NCBI GenBank assembly: GCA_014281115.1
Contig: JACONQ010000003.1
Span: forward strand, 2,728,001-2,792,000
Direction of reading: 5' to 3'
DNA from: Laburnicola sp. R22_1
Taxonomy: Eukaryota > Ascomycota > Dothideomycetes > Pleosporales > Didymosphaeriaceae
DNA length: 64,000 bases
In this document: positions 36,100-46,886 of the stretch, piece by piece
How positions within the stretch are numbered: position 1 is the first letter of the stretch
How the letters are laid out: each line of letters begins with the position of its first letter
Notes under the pieces: generated by a model
What the model was told of the DNA's origin: nothing
Database searches by the model: none
The model's input: the letters and a program-made list of their open reading frames with translations, nothing else
Translations under genes and position numbers: made by a program

Positions 36100-38481
36100 T
36101 TATAAACATCCTGTGTAATATCCGCCTTGTGGCATTCCTAAATAGTTACCAAACTATAATATACACTTAATCGCCCCACTTAGAGCGTAATATAACTTCT
36201 TTCCAAGGTTATTTTACCTTATTAAGTACTACTATTAGGCTTAACCTAGATATATAAGGTCCCAAGTAGGGATAATAAGTATATATCTTTAATTAGTATG
36301 TATAGGACGTAGTAATAAAGAAGATAACTTACTACACTACTAACTTCGCCTTATAGGAAATTTAGTTCTAAATTATAGCAGCCTTAAAATATTAAATGAT
36401 TTATTCTTGTAGGCGAGTAGCTATACTTACCTATTAACTATTCTAGGGCAAAGATACAATCGCGTTAGGTAAGGCGTTACTAGTAATAACTAGAAGTTTT
36501 ACTACCCCTATAATCTATAAATAGTGTAATTTCTATAACTAGTCTAAATAAAATATGCCCATTAGTAAAATCTAATTAAACGCTCTAGTAGAACCTTCCT
36601 ATACTTCTTTTAAAGGTAGTGCTAGCTCTACAAAATCTACTCTCTAAAACTCACTAAGCAAGATTATCTTATATATTAAAATACACTTTTATACACTTAT
36701 ATTATTACTTATAGTTACTAGTAATATAGTTACTTAAATATATTCTATATTAAACTGTTATAAGAATAGTTATTACAACCTGTTTAGTTAGTGCAGCTTT
36801 GGCCCTAACTATAAGTTCTAGAAACCCTTTCTACTATACTAGCTAACACTAAAAGACTGCGGCAAAAATATGTTTCTAACTATAAGAGGAAGTCTAAGTG
36901 CAATCCTGGCTTTGGTTTAAAGTGGTCGAGTAAACATAAATATTCTCTAAATATTTACGATTTAATTAATAGTTACTATAGTATAAGTAATATACACTTA
37001 TTAATATTCTATATCTAAAATTAGCACAGACTATAAAACTCTTTTATAGTAATAAAATAGTATCTTACAAAACATACTTAAAGATAAATAGTAACTAGCG
37101 AATTATTAAATACTATAAGGGATAAGTAATATATTGTCCCTATAATATTTTCTAATTAAAACAGATACCTATTAGCCTCTATACGCACATTAATTTTGCG
37201 TTTACAACAATTAACCCAAAGACTTTTAAGATTAAACTATCCTCCCATAGCAACATTAATCTATATAAGCGTATAATACTACTAAAATAGAAGGATCCTA
37301 ATCTTAAAGTATTTATTACTATTAGTAGCTAGACGTTTAATAACTTAGGTTGTCCTATAGCAACTACCTTTTCTAACCTATTAGCGTCTATCCTATATTA
37401 GAAGGCTTTTATTAAATTACTACTCTTGTTTATATTAATATATAGCTTTAACAGTATTAATTTAAATTAGGAATATTTTATTATAAATAACCAAAATAGC
37501 TAAGAAGTTAATTTTAATAATTTCCCTAAATTTATATTATAGTTAAAATCTTTTTTAGATTCTGCCTATAAATATATTTCTATTACACTTCTAGTATCTT
37601 ACTAGTATTTGTAACACTTTAACCTAAAACCTCTAGCAAAGATAGTTAGCTAGTTTAATATTATATAAGTTATTTAAGACTTAGCGTATTAATATCGCTA
37701 ATAGTAAGATTTAGATTCTATAATCTGCATAGTACCTAGGACAAGGGTAATAAGTAAATAGGCAACTTTCTCTACAGACACACTAACCTTACTAAAATTA
37801 AAGAATCTCTTAATCTTCTATAGAGAAATAATATAGACTCTAGGCAAGTTGTTATAGGGCTTAGCTTATATAAATAGTTCTTTTCGGCAATATTAAAATT
37901 ATGCCTCATACCTAGCTACACATTTTAATTAGGTAGTGAGAAATAAAAGTGTAGTAAAGAGACTAGTATTCTACTAAATTAAGAAAGTAATAATTTAATA
38001 AAGTAAAATAATATTAAACCTACGTATTATAAGAAAGAGGCTGTTAAGGTAGCTTCTTAGAGTAAATAATAGATAAGCTATAATAATGCTAATGCCTTTA
38101 CGCAAAAGTTAGAGTTCACATATATACTTTATCTTTGTGGGCTTATAGTGTAGGCTATTAGCCATAACACAAAAGACGTAAAGTATAATAAGACTCTTAT
38201 AAAAGTTATAAATTGTAAAATCTTATTATTGCCAGCAATAAATAGGTCTAACAACCCTTTTATATTTGTTAATTATTTAAACCCCTAATATAAATAGACT
38301 AACTATAGTAAAAGCTGCCTAGGCGGGTGGGTACATATGCTATAAAAAGATAGGGATGAATATAATAGAGAGCTAATATAAGATTAAAGTGTATACGCTA
38401 GCTCTAGTAGTTATAGTACGTATATAAAGGTTCTATATAGCTTATACACAGTATTATATATAGTCTAAACTATTAGAATAA
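36100..38481 (+). pseudogene. Chitinase (CBM18 plus GH18) pseudogene, 3' end cut by Copia K
   Basis: Plus strand, divergent from the LysM relic. Recognisable blocks: CNPGFGLKWSSKHKYSLNIY (from 36899), which matches the segment before the chitin-binding type-1 module; YYKGQVIYCPYNI and LYAHINFAFTTINP (from about 37120), the start of a GH18 barrel; the active-site strand at 37450-37473, reading NSINLN-stop-E where the family has DGIDLDWE; LLVSY-stop-YL; QVVIGLSLYKQFF and SYTF-stop-LG; LCGLIVQAISHNTKD (about 38150); and a tail ending GGWVHML. Subgroup-C-type chitinases combine LysM, CBM18 and GH18. LysM modules in the N-terminal part (36100-36890) were not clearly seen. All key changes fit RIP. 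The LTR of Copia K begins at 38482, inside or just after the C-terminal coding part. Confidence 0.7.
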
Positions 38482-38661
38482 TGTAAGATAGTGGAGATTA
38501 TAGTAATTCATAGTGATATGGGTTGACTATAAGAAAAGAGGTGTCTTATTACTATCGAGGACCGAGGGCCTAAAGGTGTATGGGTGAGGCTAGGCATAAG
38601 GTTATTTCGGCCGAGGTCATGTGACTAAGGACTGACTATATAGCTATGCGGCAGTCTTACA
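38482..38661 (-). repeat. 3' LTR of Copia element K
   Basis: On the minus strand it begins TGTAAGACTG at 38661, right after a polypurine tract (CTAAAGGGGGTGTG, 38675-38662), and ends near 38482 where the plus strand reads TGTAAGATAG, the inverted end. About 180 bp. A second LTR was not found on the right side. Confidence 0.65.
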
Positions 38662-38891
38662 CACCCCCTTTAGATTGCCAACAGTAGTGATTTGAGAGAT
38701 GCCAGGTCCTAAGTTAAAACAGGTATGCGTGGCAATAAGAGATAAAGTTAAAATAGCGCGATAGGCAACAAATAACTCTCAACCTTAGTAAGGGGAAGAA
38801 AAAGGAGCTATTAGTAGGTTCTTATGTAGGCTGCTTACTATAAAAGTCATTCTAAAATACTATAACAATAGTGTAAGTGAGCTAAAAGGTG

Positions 38892-39830
38892 TTAGACTAG
38901 AGGGGCGCGTAGTCATGTGCCTTATTAACATAGTGTTGGACCAAAGGGGCGCGTGGCCATATGCCTTATTAACAGTGTAAAACATAGTGATTTTGTGGAC
39001 TATGAGTGCAAGAATAGGGTGAGATTTATTAGTCACCTAAACCGCCAGAATAGAGTAAGACTAATAAGTTACCTAAGCTGTCTATGTATGGGTTGGCATC
39101 TAAGTATCCTTAGCATATAGCCTATAATAGTAGATTAGGTCTATTTTAATATAAAATCACTATAAGAAAGCAGTCTGCCTAGGTACTAGCGTAAACAATT
39201 GTAACTATTCTATATAGCTAGGCTAGCAAGTAAGGGCATACCTTATAGAAGAGTCTAGTCTTAAAATAAGAAAAGGTAGGTCCTAGTCTAGGGCTAAGGT
39301 CTGTCTATATTCGTTATTAATATAAGCCATCTTAATAACTCTAGTGTAATTAACTCCAGCGTAAGTAGGCGGAACCACTCTATATAGCTGCGCTAGCACA
39401 AGGAGACAGAACTTCTTACTAATACCTAGACTTGTGCCTTAGGTGTGTAGGTACTAAGGGAACTAATCCGCAAAATAAGTAGCTAATCTACCTAGGTGTA
39501 GATAGTTATTAGCTATTATTAACTTCTTAATAGACAGTGCTCTGCGTTAGACGTTAAGATTCTTCTTACAAGAGCTGTGATATAACACGTGTAAGGTCTT
39601 ATTACTATAAAACATAGGGAAAGTAGGGTGCTAGAACAGAGCAGTGCTTAGGGGCAATATTAGACTAGAGGGGCGCGTGGCTATGTGCCTTATTAATATG
39701 TAGAGATGGAGGAGCATTAGACTAGAGGAGCGCGTAGCTATAGGCCTTATTAACATAGTAAAACACAGTGATTCTAGAGACTATGGGCGTAGGGATAGGA
39801 TAAAATTTATAGGTCACCTAAACTGCCAAT
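38892..39830. repeat. Duplicated GC-rich module in the 3' region of Copia K
   Basis: The stretch 38892-39052 recurs at about 39659-39830: TTAGACTAGAGGGGCGCGT..., then GCCTTATTAAC, AACATAGTGATT and GGTCACCTAAACTGCC. Within each, the GGGGCGCGT / CCTTATTAAC motif occurs twice (near 38900, 38945, 39670 and 39728). It lies between the RNase H coding part and the polypurine tract and has no coding signature. Confidence 0.75.
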
Positions 39831-41088
39831 GTTCTACTATAAGGTCGTAGAGGTAAAAGAGCTTAAAGACTCTACTTATTCACCTATAATCTGCTTTGAA
39901 ATAGGCTTAAGTTGTAAGAGCTTTAACTATTCCTAATACTTCTATTTAGGTAGAAGTTTTATAAGGCTATTAGCGGGCTAAGAGTTAGTTTTAATATAAG
40001 CGGGAGTAATAGTTCCTTATAGTGTCTATTTCTATAACTGATAGTGATATATATCCACGTGTTAAAGGGTTATCTTTAGCTAAGAGGACTCTATAACTAG
40101 TAGACGAATTGTCTATTTATTGTTATAGTACATAGAGGATTGTTCCTTAAAGTCTAGATAGAGATTATTAAAGGTTCTAGACTACTAGTAGTACTTAGTG
40201 TACCCTATAGAGAGTGAGATAAGTTCGGCTTTAGTAGTTAACTTAACAACGCAGCATTAGAGCGTTGCTTTCTAGTTAATTAGACTGCCGAATAGAAAGA
40301 AGATGTAGCCTTGTAAGGACTTGCGAGTTGCCTTATAATTAGCGTAAGACGCGTTAGTTATGCCATAGAAGTTAGTCTCTTTAGTATCTTTTTAATAGAG
40401 ATGCAAAGTAGTGTAGTCTGTAGAGTAGTGTAGTGCTAGGTCCTAGGAGTAATGCAGGTATACGAGGCACTAATATGTAGTTAATAAGTATTTCGGGCTA
40501 GGATTAATAAGAAATTCAGCTAATTTTAAATAAGCTTTGGCGATATCTAGACGTATAGCACTAGCGGCGTAGCTAATAGATTTAACTATCTAGGAGTAAT
40601 AATAAGATGCGTCCTTGTTCTTAGACTCTATTAATAGTACAAGCTTCTTAAAAGGTAGAGGTAAAGTAGGTGCCTTAGTCTAGGACGACTTTTAAGGTAC
40701 TAGATATTTGGCGTAGATTTTCTAGATGTAGTTACGTTGTAACAACTAAAGATAACTATTATCGCGGTCTCTATATATAGTAATACTATAAAAAGTAGAG
40801 TTCTCTTAGCCTTACAAGTTAGTAATTTTGTACTATTTAATAAGCTTGCGTTAAGAATAAATAACCTAGAAGGGCTATGGTAATAATATTGTCTACGTAA
40901 AAGAAGACGATAATACGGTTGTCTCTCTATAGACAGAGTGTGTTAAGTACTAGTAATAGACTAAAGCTCTTAAGTGTAATTGTAAAGTCTTTGTACTAGA
41001 GTAGTGGTGACGTCTTAAGGCTACAAAGGGCGCGATAAAGTTGCTAGTAGTACTCGCTATTATGGAAACCTTTTGGTTAAAAGGTATA

Positions 41089-42960
41089 ACGTACTTTGCA
41101 CTCGAGTCGATTATTTCATCGAGTCGATTACTTTGCCAAGACCCTACTAAAACGTACTATTAGTAATAGTACAACGCGATGCCTTAACCACACAATAAAC
41201 TACTAGCGTTAAAAGAAGCGCGTATACAGCTTATAATCTAGGCTATTAAATAAGACGCAACACTCTTTTAGCGACGCGCTGCAGCCCTCTATAACGTCTC
41301 TTAAAGTACACTTAGCAACTAACGCGCTAAAAAGACGTTTAGACGCAACTGCGCACCCAACAAAATAAGACTTACTATAAGAGAGGAGCAGGTGATTGTG
41401 CAGCATATACTTAACCTAGACGCGCGAGGATTTCCGCCCCGGCTTAATGCCATAAAAGATATGGCCGATTCTTTACTAGCTGCACGCCACTACAAGCTAG
41501 TTAGCTAGAGGTGGCCTTATAACTTTGTTAAGCGCTAGCCAAAGCTTTAAGTTAAGTTTAATCGAAAGTACGACTATAAGAGAGCTCTCTAGGAGGATCC
41601 TAAGGTGATACGAGGCTAGTTCCGGCTTGTGGAGAATATGAAGGCTAAGTATGGTATCCTAGATAAGGACACCTACAATTTCGACAAGTCTGGCTTTATA
41701 ATAGGCATAATATTAACTAGAGCGGTAGTTATAGGCTCTAAGAGTTAAGGACGGCCAAAGCAGGTGCAGTAGGGCAATAGGAAGTGGACAACAGTCATCC
41801 AAGGCATTAACGCGATAGGGTGATGGATCCCACCCTTTATTATCTTTAGGGGCAAGCACCACCTCTCCGCCTAGTATAAGGAGAAGGATCTACCTTATAA
41901 TTGGGTTATTGCAGTCTCTAAGAACGGCTAGACAATAAATAAGCTTAGTCTGCAATGGCTAAAGCACTTTAATAAGCACACAAAGAGGCGTACTACTAGT
42001 AGAGCACGTTTACCTATTATTAATGGCCATAAAAGTTATAACTTGCTCGAATTCTAGGATTACTATAAAAAGAATAATATTATTACTCTCTATATGCCTT
42101 CATATTGATCGCACCTCTTATAGCCACTTAACATGGGTTCTTTTGCGCCGTTAAAGAAGGCGTATAGGAGCTAAGCCAAGAATCTAATGCGCAACCACAT
42201 CACGCAGATAACTAAAATCGAGTTTCTACCTTGCTTTATTGCTACTTTTAAGGCTTTAATTACTAAAAGTAATATTAAAGGAGGCTTTTAAGGTGCTGGC
42301 CTAGTGCCCTATAATCTAGAGACTATACTATCGCAGCTTAACGTTTGCCTGCGTACGCCTCCAGAATATACTATTCGCGATAGTACATAGGAGTTGCAAA
42401 CTCCATAAAATAGTATAGAACTTAGGTCACAATTAATGCTAGTTAAGCAGAGGATTTAAAGGCATGTGGATAGTTCCCTAACTTATATAGTTAAGGCGGT
42501 AGAAAAGCTTGTTAAAGGCGCTAAGCTAATGGGGCATTCTTTAGTGTTAATGACTAAACGCAACACTAAACTTTAAGCTACTAATAAGGCCGCCACACGA
42601 CGTAAATCGCACAAAAGAAAGCGATTGCAGCAAGAAGAAGCTCTTACAGCTAAAGAGGGCCAGCGGCTAGCTACTCTAAAGGACTTTGCAGCGCGCAGTG
42701 ATGGTAAAAAGGCAAAGAAGAGGACGCGCGTTAATAGAGGCGAGCCAACTTAACGGCGCTGTGGACGCTGCGGCAAGCCTAAGCACAATAGAACAATGTG
42801 TAAGTAACTTATAGAAGTAGATTCTAAATAGATTGGCCTATTTAGACTATTAATAATAGTTCGTATTAACTCTGTACTGTCGTAAATAGTATATGTTTTA
42901 GTGGGATCTTAGTAAAAGTAAGTCGCTTAGTTGGGTAAGTCGCTTAGTTATAGAGTACGT
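41089..42960 (+). mobile_element. Pogo-like element A, copy 2, with non-matching right TIR
   Basis: 1872 bp, TA duplications at 41087-41088 and 42961-42962. The left TIR (41089-41147) is the family A sequence with RIP changes. The right TIR (42901-42960) has the same outer bases (ACGTACT) and inner bases (ATCCCAC) but its two 17-bp units read AACTAAGCGACTTACCC instead of the CGAGTCGATCA type, with transversions that RIP cannot produce. The interior aligns with copy 1 over its whole length. Confidence 0.93.
41179..42831 (+). pseudogene. Element A transposase pseudogene (copy 2)
   Basis: ATG 41179, end TAG at 42829, 1653 bp (551 codons), co-linear with copy 1 without indels. The catalytic region keeps the first Asp (YNFDKSGFIIG, about 41690) but has Asn at the second (PIINGHKSYN) and third (PLNMGSF). 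The C-terminal zinc knuckle is intact: CGRCGKPKHNRTMC (C-X2-C-X4-H-X4-C, about 42760-42802). It contains the empty site (42361-42385) of element G. Stops are TAG/TAA at Trp and Gln positions. Confidence 0.9.
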
Positions 42961-44599
42961 TAGACTTTTTAAATAGAGATAATTGTATAAACACTCGCAT
43001 GGCTTACTTCTCCCTTCTAAGCCCAGATCTCTATAACAGTAGGCCTATTACTATTACACAATTTAAATTATACAAGCTAACTTAAGCGATAGTAGAATAT
43101 ATCTTAGATAGCAACTTAATTAGGTGCTTTATAATAGATACGGCCGCTAGATAGTAAGTCTACGCTAGATATTTTAATACGTATTATAGATATTAAATTA
43201 TATAGCGTATATTAATTACGTAGCTTAAATAACTTCTTTAGTAGAGCTTTTAGCGAGTATTTATACCCTTACTAATTTTATCTAGGCTAAGAAGTAGTGT
43301 AATAGTATTAACTAGTAAAATTACAATATTATTTTTCTAAATAGCTTATACTATGCCTTCTCTACTAAAAGCGCCCCCTCTTTCTAAAAGTGTAAAGAGA
43401 CTTTAGAAGCTATATAATTAAGTAATAGTAAGTGTAGGCAATAAATATAGTACTACTAATTTTATTATCTGCTATAAGAACATTAATAGAGTTAAGAGCA
43501 AGGTAAGCTTACTACAGATTTTATAAATATAAGGCCTATTAGAAAGACTAATTTTATTCTAGTTAATACAAGAATAAGATGTAATAGCGCATAGCAGGCT
43601 ACTTACTATTTATTTAGACTTTAACAATTTAGGCTATATCTTAACGTAAATATAAGCTTTCATAGGCCTAATTTACTATTTAGGCCCTTAGGGCACGCCT
43701 AATAGTACGTATTTAAGCTTATTACTAATAACCTTTAGCATTACTCTTATACTAATAAAATAAACTTTTTATCTATGTAGAACATCGCTAACCTCGTAAT
43801 TAGTTAACTAGGAGTTAACTAATATTATTAATAATATTAGCAGCTAGTAGTTCTATAGTTAGCAAAACTACAACTAAGCAAATCCCGCTACACTTATAGT
43901 AGTAGGCAAGTTTTAGAGAGAGTAGAGTAAGGACTTTTTTAACATATTTATTATTAATTATATAATAGACTTTATGTAGGCTTGCATCTAGAAGATAGAA
44001 TTATACTAGGGCGTAAGAATAGAAGAGCTTACAAAAGAAGTTCTTAAGATTTTAAGTAGTTTTACAGCTAAGCTAGCTAATCTAAGTATTAATACTAGCG
44101 GATTTAATTAGGTGTAAATTTCTATTAGACGTATAGCGGACTAGATTTAGAAAATACTTAAAATTTAAGCTAGTTCTTACCCTTAAAGAGCTTATCTATT
44201 CCTAAAACCCCTATTGTGCATAGTAGAAAACATTTACTAGGGTGTTTAATATCTTAGCAAAAGTTCCCATTATTATACTATACCTCTATATCTATTGCTC
44301 CTTAAGCTAATAGTGCTAAGTTGCTTAGCCATTTCACTCCTAATATATCCTATAGTTAAGGTACACTCTTAGTTAACAAGTTTATCTAGCTAAAATAGTA
44401 CTGTCCGCTAGCCCCTATATTGCATAGAACATAATCGCTAGCAATATAGTCTACCTTAACGCACTTAACTTAAGACTTATACTTAGATATACTTAGCCTA
44501 TTTCTATGCGCGTAAATAACTTTATTGTTAACTAATAGAAAGGCCTTTTTTTCCCACTAATTCGCGTGTATTAGTCAGCCTCTAACTTTATTCTTAAAT

Positions 44600-46886
44600 A
44601 CCTTATAGAGGTCGTCTATTTTAAGACTATTTAGCACCGCAAAATTAGAATAAATATCTAAGTAAAAGAGCAACAATATATGCTATACTATGGGTTTAAC
44701 TTAGTATGTACTATCTAGATTAGCTTAGCATATACTATCTAAATTAGTAACTTACTTAACTATATTAGCACAAATATCTTTAAGAAATGTGTACTAGTGC
44801 TTATTAGAGAAAGGCCTATAAGTAGTATAGTAGATAGTAAATCCCTAGTTGCAATAGTAAGGTATAAAGTTAGTGTTAGATAGTATAATTACGCCCTTAA
44901 GTAAATACAATTAATCCTAAAGAAAAGAGGCGAGATTAGGCATATTATATACTACTAGGGTAGGTAGGTGTAATAGGCTTAATTTATATACTTAGCAGAG
45001 CGTAGGGTATGTATAGCTAATATAGAGCGACAGAGGGCGAAGCAAGGCAATTTAAATATTATAAATAAAGAAGAAAATATAGGGTAGGTAGTATAATAGA
45101 CTTATTCTATAAACTTAGCAGAGTGTAGAGTATGTGCAGCTAACATAGGCTAATACAGAGTAATTATTAACAAAAAAGAAAATGCTAGAAGCAGCTTAGG
45201 TTACTATAACTTAGAACTCCTATATATTTATTAGAACAATAAGAATAAGTTAATTTAACTAAATACTAAGTACTATAACTTTATATTATTCTTAATTTAG
45301 TATACCTAAAAGTAAATAAGTTAAAATAGTTTATAGGCTTTTATCTTTAATTAAGAAAAATCTTTATTATTTTATTATTTAATAGATTTATTAGTAGAAT
45401 AATATAATTATAGTAGCTTATAAAAGTAGTAACTACTAGAAGTTTAAGTTATTATTAATATAGAGTAATCTAAAAAAAAGTAAGTTTTAATAAAGTTATG
45501 TAAGCTAATATATATAAATTATATATATAATATAATTAGCCCTTATAGCTTAGTATAATTATCTAGGTAGTATAGCGTAGTCGACACTACTATTCTAGGA
45601 AATATTTAAGATAATGTTTATTAATAATGTATAAGTGTATATATTTAGTGGCATTATAATACACTATTAAAAATATTGTCTATAAGATGCGTCTCTCTCT
45701 ACTTATCTACTTTTTACTTATTAGTGCGATATTTGTTATATTACGGCGGACTAGGATCGCGACACAAAATAGTTTAGTAGATCCTAGTATTGCGCCCAAT
45801 TATACCTAGTTAATACTGCCCGCAATACGTTATAGACTTGCAAGTTTTTTAAGTAGGATTGGAGTCTCACGCATACTAACTTTGTAGAATGGGTAAGAAA
45901 GTCTCTAGGTTTAATTATTACTAGTTCTTCTTGCTAAATAACTCTTTTAGAATCTAATTCTAAGAAGTGACTATAGTAGTATATAGGTTAGCCACTCCTA
46001 CTACGTTAAAGTAAACAATGGCCTATCTTGTCCCACAAGTAAGCTAACGAGTCCTTTGGCAACTAAGATATCCACTCTAACTATAATAGGAATGCTAAAG
46101 CCAAGTCTAACATAAGCGGACCTTATTAGTATATATACTAAGTTTTATAAAGCTGTGTTATATAATAGTTGTAGCGTAATTACTGCAAGCTTTAGAATAT
46201 TTACCTTATTAGAATTTATAATATAGAATCCTACTATTAGAAGTAACTGTGCTAGACTATAGTATAATTACTACTACTATATTAGGATACTAGGTAAGTG
46301 TTAGTTAAGATTAATATTAGTAACATTTGCTAATATAAGACTAAAGGAACACTAACTATTAAACTAACCTCTAAGTTAGCCAGCGCAATACCTATAAAGC
46401 CCACAGAACTATTACTAACATAGGCAGGTATTATAATAGACTGCTAGAGATTTTATAAGGCTATTGAAGGTAATAACTACCTTAAGATTATAGATAGGTT
46501 TAGAATCTTTACTCTAGCAAATTTCCTAAGATAGAATTCTACTATGGGTAAGGACTATCGTAGGGTCTGGCTAGGTTACTATTACTGTATTAGTGCGCTA
46601 CCTTATTAACAAGCGTTTGTTTACTACTAACTATAGCCCATTTAAAATATTACAGCTATTCTAGATACACTAATAGTTAAACCTTTGTCTGCAACTCTAA
46701 AGCTAATAGCTATATATAATCTAGCGGCACTAACACTAACTTAGCTAGGAGTAGTATATGGCTATAAGAAATAGCACAAGATTACTAGTAGAGATACCTA
46801 TAATATAATTATTAAAAAGTACAGCATTATAAAAGCAAACTTTATTAGGTAGAATCTAAATATTAAAAGCAACTATAAGATAACCT
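44600..46886. other. AT-rich decayed sequence, no gene recognised
   Basis: Strongly AT-rich to about 45700, then a slightly more GC-rich part (45700-46880) with long plus-strand frames broken by TAG/TAA, for example LTSPLATKISTLTIIGMLKP near 46050. These frames continue across element D into 54536 onward. I could not assign a product. Confidence 0.3.

Larger units (their letters stand above)
39840..43050 (-). pseudogene. Copia K reverse transcriptase / RNase H, interrupted by element A2
   Basis: Minus strand. From right to left: EVSHASVYTIISI-stop-KVYTF, then across the A2 insertion (TA at 42961 and 41087) PKGFHNSEYY, LYRALCSLKTSPLL, FFYVDNIITIA (YVDN at 40899-40888 where the family has YVDD), and RNase H blocks LTTKAELISLSIGYTKYY and YYNNKQTIRLLV. 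The block VYTF-stop-PKGF corresponds to the Copia motif ending LPPGF, which supports continuity across A2. Dead through many stops. Confidence 0.75.
38662..44600 (-). mobile_element. Copia element K, truncated or decayed, split by element A2
   Basis: Minus orientation: polypurine tract at 38675-38662, a repeat-rich 3' region (38892-39830), RNase H (about 40250-39840), reverse transcriptase (about 41070-40850) and, beyond element A2, more reverse transcriptase plus upstream pol of uncertain extent. The right limit is not defined. I found neither the 5' LTR nor a primer-binding site, and integrase could not be recognised with confidence. AT-rich and heavily mutated, hence older than A2. Confidence 0.6.
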
